Shown here: positions 1-9,120 of the stretch, piece by piece | Layout: each line of letters starts with the position of its first letter | Numbering within the stretch: the first letter of the stretch is position 1 | Source: Zygophlyctis sp. KS116 | Taxonomy: Eukaryota; Chytridiomycota | Assembly: GCA_054661495.1 (NCBI GenBank) | Contig: BAAFSQ010000185.1 | Location: 1-20,130, forward strand | Direction: 5' to 3' | DNA: 20,130 nt | Program-made: the position numbers and the translations under genes | Notes under the pieces: generated by a model | What the model saw: only the letters and a program-made list of their open reading frames with translations | Databases searched by the model: none | Told to the model about the DNA's origin: nothing

Positions 1-264
1 AGAGCTCACATTCTAAACACACACCTTTCAGTAGCATCTAGAAAGCCAGTCTCTCAAGTAAGTGATTTTATCGTTACCTTTTTAAGTATCAATTCACACT
101 TCATCTTCCTCGCTAGACGGTAAAATATACTATCTAGACTTTCAACTCTTCGTTTACTGTTGTCTGGATAGTTTCTATTATTAATTGTAGTTAAATCACT
201 GGAACTACGTTCCTTTTGACTAAAATTACCTAGAATAGAAGCCTTGGGTAACTCCATAGTCTTA

Positions 265-740
265 TTAACTCTTTATGATTCGATTTACTTTTTGTAACCA
301 AGGAATACCAAGAACCAAACCGTATTTCAGACCGCTATTCACCAGTAAATCGATTATGCAGTCTTTTGACTGTCCATTGCAAGTAACAGTCACTTTGACG
401 TTTGGTAAACAATTCTTAATTTCCACCGAACTACCGTCAGCCAAGACTGCCGAACATGGTTTGTCAAGTCTTTTCAGTTCTAATTGTCTTCGATCAACAT
501 AATCTTTAGAAATGAAATTCGAATTAGCTCCACTATCTACGAGTGCAGGAAGATTGAACAAGTAATTATTCCCATTACCACTAACATGAAGAGAAGTGTT
601 AATGAAAATAGCTGAGTCTCTTCGATTATAAGAGAAGTTGAGAGCCGATATTTCGATTGAATTAAGAGCTTTTTTAACTGGTCTTTTAGGGAAGAGTTAA
701 AATCATGACCAGGCTCTCCACAATAGGCACACAAATTCAA
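265..740 (-). pseudogene. Zinc knuckle and aspartic protease remnant of element A
   Basis: The right-hand part (about 690-740) carries a CAYCGEPGH knuckle core, the RNA-binding module that follows capsid in gag. The left-hand part (265-561) is a pepsin-like retroviral protease of about 98 residues. It has the catalytic triplet in ALVDSGANSNFIS near the start, a flap-like region ADGSSVEI, and the second conserved block VLGIPWL near the end. The protease would cut the gag-pol polyprotein. Position immediately after the knuckle fits the family. The copy is a fossil, so no activity is implied. Confidence 0.85.
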
Positions 741-784
741 ATCTTTTCTTCTCTTAAGGAGAAACATGGCGAAATCCCTTAGAA

Positions 785-1540
785 TCAGTTAAATAAACTG
801 AATCTAATTGTTTGAGGAGAGGAGGAGCCTCTCTGATCACGATCAGATGGTATCGGTCCTCGATAAAATGAAGTTTTGGGATGATTATTGTAACCACTTG
901 AAATATTTCGAGAATTTTGGTAATGACCACGGTCCAATTTTCTGTCGTATAATCTCTGATCAATCTTAATACAGAAATTAATAAAATTATCCAAATCTTG
1001 AGGTTCTTCAAAGGAAGTTGCAAGAATATCCTTGATATCATCATTTAATCCAAAACGAAATACGTCCAAGAGTGCATCCTCATTATAACCGGTCTCCGAG
1101 GCAAGACGTCGAAATTTAGCAGAGTAAGTTAATACAGATCCTTTTCCCTGGCGAAGTCGTTTCAGGGAAGCACAAGCATGATGCTTGGCATTTGGGTCAC
1201 CAAATAGAGCTTTAAATTCCTAAACAAACTGAGGGTAATCATCCAACAAGTAATTTTTGTTTTGAACCACATCTCTGAACCAGGACAAAGCTTCATCGGT
1301 CAGAAGAGTACCAATAAAGCGAGTTTTGAATTGATCACTCCCATATCTAGCAGGTTGGAGTGCAAAAATATTTTCTATCGAGACCAAAAAATCCCGAAAT
1401 TTTGAGATAGATCCACTGAACTTCTCTGGAAGAGAAACTTCTCGAGACAAACCATGATGTGGAGTAGAGACACTAACTTTAAGGAGCCGTTTATAATCAC
1501 ATGACTTTAATGGCTCTTTTAGAGAGCCAATTGTGATCAT
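785..1540 (-). pseudogene. Gag remnant of Gypsy element A
   Basis: Capsid-type gag protein of element A. The beginning (1220-1540) opens at an ATG and reads MITIGSLKEPLKSCDYKR. It then has a PEKFSGS-KFRDFLVSIENIF segment typical of the start of the retrotransposon gag domain, followed by a DEALSWFRDVV helix. The later part (785-1069) reads DVFRFGLNDDIKDILA and continues with the helices expected at the end of that domain. The N-terminus resembles the plus-strand stretch near 15140-15190 (GSFKEPSQACDLYR). This is a broken fossil. The family assignment comes from the pattern of the Retrotrans_gag fold and is by eye only. Confidence 0.8.
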
Positions 1541-1790
1541 CTGATATGAATTCGAATCAAATATTATACAATAATACTTGAGTTTTAATTGTATTTTTCG
1601 TAATCAATAAATAAATTATTGACAAAATTTACCTCCATTTCCTTGATTAATTTTTTATAGAAGGCAAGCTATCTTCAAACATATTTGCGGCAGGCTATCT
1701 TCAAACAAATTTGCAGCAGGCTAGTTTAAAACAAATTAGCGGCATCTTGTTTCACTTGTACAGTCAACTAAAACACATAGCCGCACATTC
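1541..1790 (-). repeat. Leader/LTR region of element A
   Basis: This non-coding stretch lies upstream of gag A. Read on the minus strand it contains a CTATAAAAAATTAATCAA block, an A+T-rich leader and a CAAGTATTATT block before the gag ATG. All three recur in the same order on the plus strand between about 15005 and 15160. Exact LTR borders (TG...CA) and a primer binding site could not be fixed. The right border is uncertain because unrelated Crypton-like sequence begins by 1883. Confidence 0.6.
1663..1740. repeat. 26-bp tandem repeat, three units
   Basis: Three head-to-tail units lie at 1663-1688, 1689-1714 and 1715-1740. The shared core is GGCTATCTTCAAACAAATTTGC. The first two units differ at only a few bases and the third is more diverged. 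On the minus strand the unit reads roughly TTTGAAGATAGCCTGC. A looser version of the same unit appears on the plus strand at about 14930-15005, so the array belongs to the LTR/leader of this retrotransposon family. Confidence 0.85.
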
Positions 1791-1882
1791 TTTAAAAAAT
1801 TCAATATGAAACTAACAGCTATTATCAAGAACTGCGACATGAACATAAATATCATTCATGATACAGACCATTACAATCAAAT

Positions 1883-2627
1883 ATGTCAAGAGCATTGGCT
1901 GAAGAGGCGGAACGTTCCTCTAGACAGAGTGTACTAGAGGCAACTCTAGCAAACAGACCAGAGTAAGACAGTTTAAAACAAGTTTTTTTTAGAAATGCTT
2001 CAAATGCATATAAATCAAAGCAGAATGAGTTCTTTATCTGGTGTCAAAACAATCCACTCTACGCATATGAACGGGTACCTGAGTTGGTAAACGGGGGAAA
2101 ATTACTCCTTTTTTTGAATACGCAAGACGGCAGAGTAAGAAGAAAGCGTCGAAGAGGTGATGTGGAAGTATCTGTTATTGGAATAAAAACTTATGAAGGA
2201 TATTTAAACGCAATTGTGAACTTGTGGAAACAGCAGGTAATTTTCTGACCATTTGCTGAATCTTAGCCAGCCCAAGAGATAACTATGTTACTAGGTTTTT
2301 AGAGCACAAGAAAAACATACTGAACCACTGCGAAAGGGATAAATTAGAGCGGAGATAATAGCTCAAACTGCTCCACGACAGAAATTTGAAATGATCCGAG
2401 ATGAAAAAATGACCTTAAAATAGCTTTGGGAAGAATATTCTATTGGATATCCACTTAGGGTACCTCCCATTCCTTCTATAAGGTCACTGGAAACTGAAGG
2501 TATCTACTGGAGAGAAGGTTCAGAATGTCGTTTCTTTAAGTAAGGTCCAGTTATCGATAATGGTATGTCAAATGATGCAGCAATGATTGCGGTGGAAGCT
2601 ATTTTAATGAAATTGAGCAATTCTTGA
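1883..2627 (+). pseudogene. Crypton-like tyrosine recombinase gene with GCR1_C-like tail
   Basis: From the ATG at 1883 the frame gives an N-terminal SAM-like, core-binding segment: NAYKSKQNEFFIWCQNN, then ELVNGGKLLLFLNTQ, a basic stretch, then GIKTYEGYLNAIVNLWKQQ. This is the layout of the DNA-binding domain of Crypton/Ndc10-like recombinases in fungi. A 58-nt GT-AG intron candidate (2237-2294) joins the frame on to VFRAQEKHTEPLRKG. The end (about 2424-2540) reads LWEEYSIG, then IPSIRSLE and YWREGSECRFFK, which resembles the GCR1_C-type DNA-binding tail. In-frame stops lie at 1964 (TAA), 2340 (TAA), 2421 (TAG) and 2541 (TAA). The central catalytic domain is missing, so this is a dead, internally deleted copy. 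The family call is by motif memory only. Confidence 0.65.
2237..2294 (+). other. Candidate spliceosomal intron in the Crypton-like gene
   Basis: This 58-nt stretch begins GTAATT and ends TACTAG. It has in-frame stops if read through. Removing it leaves the frame of the upstream LWKQQ coding end continuous with VFRAQEKH downstream. Its length suits fungal introns. This is a prediction from sequence and phase alone. Confidence 0.5.
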
Positions 2628-2642
2628 GTCCGAGCAAGGTCC

Positions 2643-2666
2643 GAATGCATCCTTGAATGCATCCTT
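2643..2666. repeat. Perfect 12-bp tandem duplication
   Basis: The 12-mer GAATGCATCCTT occurs twice head to tail (2643-2654 and 2655-2666), just after the Crypton-like frame ends. It contains the palindrome ATGCAT. It could be a simple slippage product or an insertion footprint. Confidence 0.8.
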
Positions 2667-4022
2667 TAACTTTCTTTTGATTATTTACCGTACTAGGTCT
2701 AAAGACGAGAATAAGATCGAATGATATTATTATGTCAAAATTAAATATAACCAGCGGTCTTCATTTAACGTGGAGGACTTGGTCGCGACACGGAAATTTT
2801 TTTGGGTTATATTTTTTAATTATACATGAACTCCAACCAAGTAATTAAGGAGATGTAGTGTATAATTATTTTTAATTTTATCCTTATATTTCTAGCTTTG
2901 GATATAAAAGTTTAGTTGTAATTTGCGATGCTAGGTATCATTGACCTTTCCCATCAAAGACGTACAATCGTAAAAAGTGTAATAGAACATGCGACAAATT
3001 AAGATAATGCAAGGTATAAAACGCCAGCTATCGCCCGCTATCGAGAGGTACCGACTTACCAACTCCTGATTGGCCTATCTTGATTACATAGCAGCTAAAA
3101 CATTATTTTAAGTAGCAATCAAGAAATTTAACAAACCAAATGTCCATTGGACAAGGATTGACAAGAAGTTTGATAGATTAATTGACAAATAAACCAATTA
3201 TAATATAATATTTTTAATGAGAAATCAATGAAGTTGACCGTCAACCCGAGAAAAATGTTTCAACAAGATACAGAACAAGAATCAGCACAAGCTTAAAACA
3301 AATATTAAGTGTAAGAGCTGAAGGAAGAAGAATCAGTCTAATGACTGAAAGAAGCCAATCCCGACAACATAACCTTTGGCGAATCTCAAGAACATCAGGA
3401 TGTTGATAGTCGAATTATACTTGTTCCGGTCGGATGGACTATAACTTTGAAAACGGCTTATAAGTAAGCTAAAAGATATTCCTACTAAAAAAACAACTTT
3501 TATCCCTTTTATAATCTGCGGGTTTGAGTTTTTTTTGAAGTGTTCATGATTCACGATCGAAAAGCGAGAGTAATTTGAGAATTGAAAGTAAATACTACAT
3601 CTCCCTGATTAAGGAAGTACATACCTTACTTCTTTTTATTAGAGATCTGAAGAACCCTTAAGCGTAACATTAGAGTTTGCAATTTGATATAAGCTATACA
3701 GATCTTAAATATGAGTGAATTAGCTGAAGAAATTAGAAATAGATTTAATTGAATTCAGCCAGAGATACGGGATTTATTATTGATTTAAAGATAAACCTCT
3801 AAAAAAGAATAAACCCAACCACAAAGATGTACCACCCGTAAAATCTTTAATGTCTGACTTATCATGAGTAATCCAAGGCTTTAAGTTAACCCTAAGAGTC
3901 GAATCTAACACTATCAGGTCCAATTAACCAATCAGTACCATACATTTACTGTAAGATCATCTGTGGTTTGTATGATATCACATTCAAATTATCCCCGACA
4001 AGCAAGTGGCATGCCTAACGAC
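2667..4022. other. No recognisable gene; A+T-rich stretch
   Basis: I found no coding region I can support on either strand. Two TATA-box-like words are present (TATAAAAG at 2903-2910 and TATAAAACG at 3015-3023), followed by a run without long frames, which could be degraded promoter or LTR sequence. A short plus-strand frame begins MSELAEEIRNRF at about 3711 but ends after 13 codons. A telomere-like word in reverse orientation (TTAACCCTAA) sits at 3886-3895. Short open frames here look like chance. Confidence 0.6.
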
Positions 4023-4490
4023 GTTTACATCAGGGAGTAAATAAATCAATTACCTGAAAGAATGGAAAGGATGCTTGATAATAAATATTTGGCAGCTGGT
4101 CAGCTAACTGCCAGTGCTTTCGATGAAACGATGAACGAGGTTTGCCGAGAATATAAACAATCAAATGAGTCAGGCAATAAGAGACATACGAGCATTGCAC
4201 TCACCAATTGATCAACAGAATTTGTCTTTACAAGAACAAGAATCCCTTCCTACTCAAAATAATAGATCAGAGAGCGGTTTTGGATCATGGTGATTTATTT
4301 CTCAATTTAACATGGTGCCTCGCAACTTTAAATTGCCAGCTGATTTTAATTGAAAACTATTTTGTAGCTAGGTCGTCTGGACGAACATTTTGTCGTCATC
4401 GCCCAATTTTTGTTTTTCATGACGGGGAATTACTACCCTTAGACCCTTATTATTAATTAACAGAAGTTTACCTTAAGAGTGGTTGTCTGC
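4023..4490 (+). pseudogene. C-terminal fragment of a second Crypton-like gene
   Basis: Two plus-strand frames give coherent, coiled-coil-like protein. 4023-4190 includes NQLPERMERMLDNKYLAAGQ and ASAFDETMNEV. From 4141 in the next frame it reads ENINNQMSQAIRDIRALHSP, then DQQNLSLQEQESLPTQNN and MVPRNFKLPADF. The pattern is a helical spacer, a Gln/Ser-rich linker, then a basic 'FKLP' motif. It recalls the linker and C-terminal DNA-binding part of fungal Ndc10/GCR1_C-type proteins, the same class as the gene at 1883. One frame change and at least three in-frame stops show it is dead. The assignment is weaker than for the first copy; it could be another unclassified gene of the same repeat family. 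Confidence 0.4.
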
Positions 4491-4618
4491 TGCACATTGC
4501 CATATTGATCATCGCTGTACTAAGCACATGAGCCCCGCTTACTCCCTCTGTATTAAACATTTTAATTCCAATCTCTGAAATTTTAGGTTTAGACCGTAAG
4601 AAAAAAGTCGGCTGAAGG

Positions 4619-4628
4619 TTAGGGTTAG
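4619..4628 (+). repeat. Telomere-like word TTAGGGTTAG
   Basis: An exact TTAGGGTTAG lies within GGTTAGGGTTAG (4617-4628), in gene-free sequence. The same 10-mer occurs at 5426 and 11029, and in reverse at 11278. TTAGGG is the canonical telomere unit in many fungi and animals, but one and a half units is too short to call an interstitial telomere by itself. Confidence 0.7.
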
Positions 4629-4716
4629 TTTCTTTTTTTGGTATATAGAGTTACCTCATTATTATCCTTCCAAAAACCATAGACTATTTAATCAAAGAAG
4701 TCCGAGTCGACCATAT

Positions 4717-5001
4717 CTACCATTGTATTTTTCCCCTATCGACCAAACCAACTTCCTCATCCTGCATTTCTTCAATTTTTTTCAATTTCAGGATTGTGGA
4801 CACACGCTTTGGACGAGTGGGCGGTGGTCCGGATAAGAGTTTTCTGGCCCTGTTGACAGCTAAGAAGTGTTTAAAAATTATGATATATACAGCATGTTGC
4901 TGGTCACTCCATAAGCTGACAATCGGGTTTGCATATTGGCAAAGTGATCTTTTATTTCCTCTAAAAATAAAATCATTTTGTTTTCTGTGACATAGTTTCA
5001 T
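4717..5001 (-). pseudogene. Possible Helitron helicase scrap
   Basis: A 94-codon minus-strand frame contains DQQHAVYIIIFKHFLAVNRA followed by KLLSGPPPTRPKRVSTIL. The spacing resembles the start of the Pif1-type helicase of Helitrons: a Q-motif-like DQ, a helix, a strand, then a Walker A loop of GPxGTGKTRVI form. Here the loop reads GPPPTRPKRV, so the P-loop lysine and threonine are not in place and it could not bind ATP. The sequence after it (KLKKIEEMQDEEVG) does not continue the helicase. The call is tentative; it could be a chance frame. The 64-codon frame on the opposite strand is treated as its shadow. Confidence 0.3.
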
Positions 5002-5086
5002 AGCCTTTCTGTTTACAACATTCCTATCATTAAAATAATTAATAAATATATAATGAATTCTAATGCCTTGGGGTCATACACTACTG

Positions 5087-5398
5087 AGCATTAACAACGG
5101 AGAAATGCTTCAGGTTGCTAATGGAGCAGAAACCTTTTTTAATTGACTTTATTCAATTAAAGGTATGCTTTTATTTAAAACTAAATGATTAGATGATAAT
5201 AAGTATAGGAATATGTATTTGAAATGTTTTGGAGGAGGAAAATTAAAAAATATTACCAAAACTAGAGGCGCTACAGAGGTGCCGCATGTAGCTTTAAATT
5301 TTATTGGTTGTGTACATCCAGAAACGTTAATTGAGTTTCTGAATATGCACGACAAAAACCACGACGGGTTTCTTGAAAGGTGCCGTCATAATATATAA
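5087..5398 (+). pseudogene. DUF3987-like (primase/helicase-associated) gene fragment
   Basis: The frame reads LQVANGAETFFN near 5108 and, after stops, the open part 5213-5398 (MYLKCFGGGKLKNITKTRG, then VALNFIGCVHPETLIEFLNM and DGFLERC). The combination of a YDGG-like turn, a small hydrophobic strand, 'G-x-x-H/Q-P-E-x-L', and 'DGFLxR' is the conserved core of the DUF3987 family. Those proteins are P-loop-ATPase-related and often fused to primase domains in phages and mobile DNA. In-frame stops before 5213 and the lack of the N-terminal ATPase region show it is a remnant. A telomere-like word follows 28 bases after the stop. I infer that the stretch 5462-5879 is the C-terminal part of the same gene. 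Confidence 0.6.
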
Positions 5399-5425
5399 TA
5401 TGTAGATTTATCCTCATTTTTTTTA

Positions 5426-5435
5426 TTAGGGTTAG
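5426..5435 (+). repeat. Telomere-like word TTAGGGTTAG
   Basis: The exact 10-mer, extended to TTAGGGTTAGG, lies just downstream of the DUF3987-like fragment in non-coding A+T-rich sequence. A related GGGTTAGGGG lies at 5667-5676. Confidence 0.7.
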
Positions 5436-5461
5436 GTTATTAACTTTTAAAGAATAGAATT

Positions 5462-5879
5462 TTGTTAAAAGAGGGAGAATTGGAAAAGGTTAGAATTAAG
5501 TTGATAAACTCTTTTAAATACAACAGAAGAATTAGAAACTTATTCAATAAATCTCCCGGTAGTTCTGTAGCAATGATCGAAAGGTAATGTAAAAATTTTA
5601 ATTCAAAGAATCATGTATTTGAAATAATTGGAAATTCTGTTTCAGACTTTTTAAGACAAATTTTCTGGGTTAGGGGTGTGGTTACATCATGACACAATAT
5701 TGAAAATGTTTCAACGTATTCAATTACATAAATTTGGGGATGTGCGATTAATATCATCCTCGTCTAATAGAAATATTGGAAAAGAATTAATCGTTTTAAC
5801 AAAAAGAAGTTTGGTGGACATTTTGCAGACAGCTCAAGGTCGAGCGAGATTTCGCCTATTTAGATTGAATAACCCTTAA
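5462..5879 (+). pseudogene. C-terminal part of DUF3987-like gene, copy 1
   Basis: Two plus-strand pieces: 5462-5584 (LLKEGELEKVRIKLINSF, then RRIRNLFNKSPGSSVAMIER) and 5676-5879. The second ends in NRNIGKELIVL and then TAQGRARFRLFRLNN. This tail looks like a winged-helix-type end with a basic 'GRARFRLFR' strand. An eroded version recurs at about 7027-7165 (NRNFGKEIYIL, then TAQG and ARFNLFRLN), so the two are paralogous. I link it to DUF3987 because it follows that core on the same strand at the expected distance, but the two are not in one open frame. The pieces are separated by a frame change. Confidence 0.5.
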
Positions 5880-6072
5880 ACTTTTTTGAGTTTTTGCGTT
5901 AAATAGTGTACACAAGTTAAAAATGATGAACAAATGATCAATTCAAGAACTGGGAAGATAAACAAACTTTGTAATACCTGCTTACGCATGTAGAGGATAT
6001 ATTATTCACCAAATTTACTATGACTCAAAGAATTGCCTTTATAATTGAAAACGACAAAGATTTTGATTTAAA

Positions 6073-6533
6073 AGGACTTTTCAAAGAACTGAACTAACCC
6101 TTCCCCGTACTATTTTTAAGCAATTAAAGTCAACCATGGATTTGGAAGATCTATTAAACCTCTCTTTATCTCAGATTGCTTATATTTGGAAAAGAAAAAA
6201 TGGCAATCTATTGAAAGGTACCATAGCTTGTACTGGACTGCTCGAAAATTCATCCGTTATGGATTTATTGAATTTAGATATTACTCAAGGTATTTTTGTT
6301 TACTTATGGAAGAATATGTTATTTTGAATACTGTATATAAAAATTTAAAAGCAGAGTATGGTATTGTTGATTCTACTTTTATAACGAATCAAGAAGTATT
6401 TGAAGTTTTCGTATACATACTTCTATCGGATGGGGAAGGTCATCCAGTCAGTTATCTTTTCAAAAGCAGAAATAGTAGTGAAGGAGATAGAAAGAATGCA
6501 CTTATTAGTTGGTATCTTATCATGATTATGTAA
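6073..6533 (+). pseudogene. MULE-type (Mutator-like) transposase fragment
   Basis: Remnant of a Mutator-like transposase, an RNase H-fold DDE enzyme that cuts and pastes a DNA transposon. The upstream frame (6073-6327) gives TELTLPRTIFKQLKS and LLNLSLSQIAYIWKR, the helical region that precedes the catalytic core in this family. The 115-codon frame 6186-6533 gives YSRYFCLLMEEY and then GIVDSTFITNQEVFEVFVYI and GEGHPVSYLF. The last block is the MULE core start; the first catalytic aspartate is in VDST, and T-x-x-x-N and the following strands match. The second and third acidic residues and the zinc finger are not seen. It is broken by a frame change and truncated at the 3' end. It lies between two related C-terminal gene ends (5462-5879 and 6823-7168), so it may have inserted between duplicated copies. 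Confidence 0.7.
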
Positions 6534-6549
6534 TAAGTAGGTTTAATTC

Positions 6550-7168
6550 TTGAAATAAAACCTGAAATTTATCCGAATTTCAATGCTCTTTTCAATTTAA
6601 AACGCCAAGATTCAGTTGATGAAGTTTACTCAGGAGACCTATCTTAGCTTCGTAGGACAGTACGTACTTAGACTGTCTGCCATTTTACATATTATAGAGG
6701 AGGTATAATTAATAACATTTACGAAGAGGCTTTAAACTCTATGATTGAAAAAGGATTAGTTTTAGCGCAGTGTTTTATGAACATGAAGTTTCCTTTTAAT
6801 TATTAAATTTTTACAGAATAATTATGAAAGACGATTGTCTTAAAACATTTATCAGTTATTCATTTGAAGAAGAATCCGAACAAATTGAAGCGCTGGCAAT
6901 AAATCCTACTCCAGAAATAGTTTCTTTGGTTCAGAGGTTGTTAAAATTGATTTAATAATAGGATCTTATCCAAAGTTACAAACTAATTGAAGTAGAAAAA
7001 TTTTGAAATATTGCGGTCAAAAATTCTACTTCAAATCGTAATTTTGGAAAAGAAATATATATATTGAAAAAATATATATCATCTTATTTAATCTCTACTG
7101 CTCAAGGGTGAGCCAGATTTAATCTATTTCGATTAAATAGAGATTTACTTGATAGATCTTTTGATTAA
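6550..7168 (+). pseudogene. DUF3987-associated C-terminal region, copy 2
   Basis: Several short plus-strand frames in order: EIYPNFNALFNLKRQDSVDE near 6570-6640, NNIYEEALNSMIEKGLVLAQ near 6710-6770, LKTFISYSFEEESEQIEALA near 6839, then NRNFGKEIYIL near 7035 and TAQG plus ARFNLFRLNRDLL near 7100-7150. The final block matches copy 1 (5676-5879) at the protein level, which is why I treat it as a paralogue. It is more eroded, with several in-frame stops. Parts before 6820 are unrecognised and may belong to this gene or to the MULE element. Confidence 0.45.
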
Positions 7169-7259
7169 AATTTACTAAGAATAGTGAAACAGAAACATGA
7201 TTTTGCCCGCAAAAGAATGTAAGAATTTTTAACTTCATTCTGCATAATGCCATAATCCA

Positions 7260-8200
7260 ATTCGTTTCCTTCTTTACAATTTACATAACAAAGTGGATTC
7301 TATCTGCATGACTAAAAGTTATATTTAAAGCCGGAGAACCATTATTAATAATTGCTGATTTAACTTCATGCCTGCGGCATTTTTTGTGGGTTTTACAAAA
7401 TCTAGCATGTAAAGAAATTACACGAGTATGATATAAAAAATCATCGGCTGTATTTGAATGGGTTTTATTTCCTAACTTTGCTTATAACGATGTACGAATT
7501 TCTTCCAAAGTGATATGATTGATGTTATCCAGTGACATCGATTTAACTTTAAATGAAATTTTGGTGAACAATAGAATCATAAGCGTGAAATATGAAGTTG
7601 ATATCTCTACGGAATATTGGATTATCAATTTCTAGTAAATATTTTATAGTCTCCTCGTAAGTGGTTTTGGACGCCCTTTTTTATTAAAAGATTGTCCTAT
7701 AGCCAGTGGAATAACCTAATAATTGTGGGAATGCATGCGTATAAAAATGTTATGATTGATGATCTAAAGAAGATGAACCTTCCAACATGGCTATACAGTC
7801 TTCAGGAAGGTTAGAAGTTAGGGTTGGATATGATTCTTATTTCGAAAACCAGTCTGTCGTTCAGGGATGAGAGATTTATTCAATTACTCTCATACATTTC
7901 CTTAAAAGAGAAAACCTTCATCAAAAATACATGATGACTGCAATTCTTCTAAACTTTTGCCTACATCGATTGTTGAAGGCTTTCCTAATGAGCATTCTGC
8001 TATTAAATCTTGTGATTCCTCGTCCACTATTGTTGTAGTACACTGATCAAAATCATCAAGGAATTCATTTTCTGGATATTGATTTATAATATCATGAGAT
8101 AGCTGTACGTTCTAATAACCGGGACAGTAGTTTTTTAACCACTGAAGCCACATTTCAACTTTCGACTTTGAATTACTAAAATATTTATTGAAGGTAGCTA
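7260..8200 (-). pseudogene. Helitron replicase N-terminal region (Helitron_like_N)
   Basis: Read on the minus strand. About 8198-8100 gives VEMWLQWL-type sequence. About 8106-7896 is an open stretch LSHDIINQYPENEFLDDF...VDEESQDLIAECSLGKP. About 7808 onward reads LPEDCIAMLEGSSSLDH and FYTHAFPQLLGY. About 7680-7565 gives GRPKPL and TYEETIKYLLEIDNPIFRRD, then FIFHAYD. About 7560-7280 gives SLDNINHITLEEIRT, ADDFLYHTRVISLHARF and INNGSPALNITF. This order (FPxLFPYG-like block, GRP, RDxxFIFxAY, then GSPALxITFxPAD) is the N-terminal region of fungal Helitron replicases, ahead of the HUH nuclease. There are stops and frame changes. It ends where the HUH core would begin; a different plus-strand copy at 12246 carries that part. 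Confidence 0.7.
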
Positions 8201-8278
8201 GCGATCAATGTTAATTGGGAACTGTACCAGGTACTTCTAGTACTGAATTTTCAGGAAAAGTAGAAGTTCTGATTTTAG

Positions 8279-9120
8279 TTATTTCTTCCAAGGGGGCTTT
8301 ATCAGATTTTTGGCTTTTGCTAGAGTTTTCATCTGGAAAAAATGGGGTTTAGGGTATGTTATAAAAGCAACATCCTTGAAAACGAGAAATGAGTTAAATC
8401 TTCCTTCAGGGTTTACATCAATCACATTGTACCCTTTGGATTCCTTGGAAATACCAACAAAGCGAAGAAGAGATTTTGAGCGCCTAGTAAGTATGTAAGT
8501 ATGAAGAAGCTCCCCTGCACGCGATAAGGGAGAGCCGCTTTCAGGTGGAAAAGAAATTCTTGTACACTCAAGACATGTCTTACAGTCTGAAAAAACATCA
8601 TTAAAAGCGATCTTTTGCGAAATGAGGAGTTTCTTAGTAGCTTGGTTGTTCAGATGACCGAATAAATTATGCCAATTATGTCGACAACATGTTGCAGCAG
8701 GTCTTCTTTCCACAACGTAGAGTCCATTTATCTGACTACAGTTCAATATTGATTCCTTTTTTTCTTTTTGAATAAACTGCTCTACTCCAATTGTTCTCTG
8801 AATTTTAATATAGTTACCTTTATAAAATATAGAGACAAAGTTTTCATTAGCAAGGCTAGAGACAAAGATGATTCCACCATACGATTGTTACACGTTCCGT
8901 CAATTATTGAGGCCATTGTAACATCTTTGTTTGCCTCTGCTTTTTCTCCTGCATACTCCTTTGGCAATTTTGACAGTAGGCGCTAAATGGTCAACTTTAA
9001 TACTTCAGTTGAGCCTCCTAGGGCAGCTACAAATGATCTTTCAATTAATTTGTTTGATTCTTGTGCACTTGTATTTATATCTTCCTCAGTAGATACCGTC
9101 ATTGGTGCAGATAACTTGTA
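8279..9120 (-). mobile_element. Ty1/Copia-type retrotransposon remnant, protease/pre-integrase region
   Basis: Minus-strand fossil. 8279-8746 (155 codons) has INGLYVVERRP followed by NWHNLFGHLNNQATKKLL and CLECTR. This is the H-C zinc-binding gag_pre-integrs module that opens Copia integrase. It then reads LLRFVGISKESKGYNVIDV and VFKDVAFI, a pattern Copia proteins show at the integrase-RT boundary. 8782-8980 (LPKEYAGEKAEANKDVTMAS) and the frame to about 9120 lie upstream and may be gag or protease. The element is broken and internally reduced, with about five or more breaks. It could belong with the Copia gag at 13040-13580, which is on the same strand and would sit 5' of it. Confidence 0.75.

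Larger units (their letters stand above)
1..1790 (-). mobile_element. Ty3/Gypsy-type LTR retrotransposon remnant (A), 5' part
   Basis: A fossil LTR retrotransposon read right to left. Its order is leader/LTR (about 1541-1790), gag (about 785-1540), a nucleocapsid-type zinc knuckle (about 690-740) and an aspartic protease (265-561). It then runs off the left edge where reverse transcriptase would be expected. The order gag-knuckle-protease with no integrase in between fits Ty3/Gypsy, and also Copia before its integrase; the protease and gag style favour Gypsy. The element is broken in several places and incomplete in the window. The gag start and leader match a second copy on the opposite strand at 14930-15260, so this family has at least two members here. 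Age is probably old, judged only from the decay of the frames. Confidence 0.85.

Noticed and set aside
1508-1528. GGCTCTTTTAGAGAGCC hairpin near the start of gag A, possible primer binding site or transcription terminator
   Set aside because: On the minus strand it encodes the conserved gag start GSLKEP, and the B copy keeps the protein while changing the bases.
3333-3554. 73-codon minus-strand open frame
   Set aside because: No recognisable domain and unusual composition; not distinguishable from chance in A+T-rich DNA.
7056-7081. A+T palindrome (ATATATATATT...AATATATATAT)
   Set aside because: Low-complexity A+T in a coding-like remnant; no paired ends or target duplication.
8310-8986. Plus-strand frames across 8310-8498 and 8768-8986
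   Set aside because: Shadows of the Copia frames on the minus strand.
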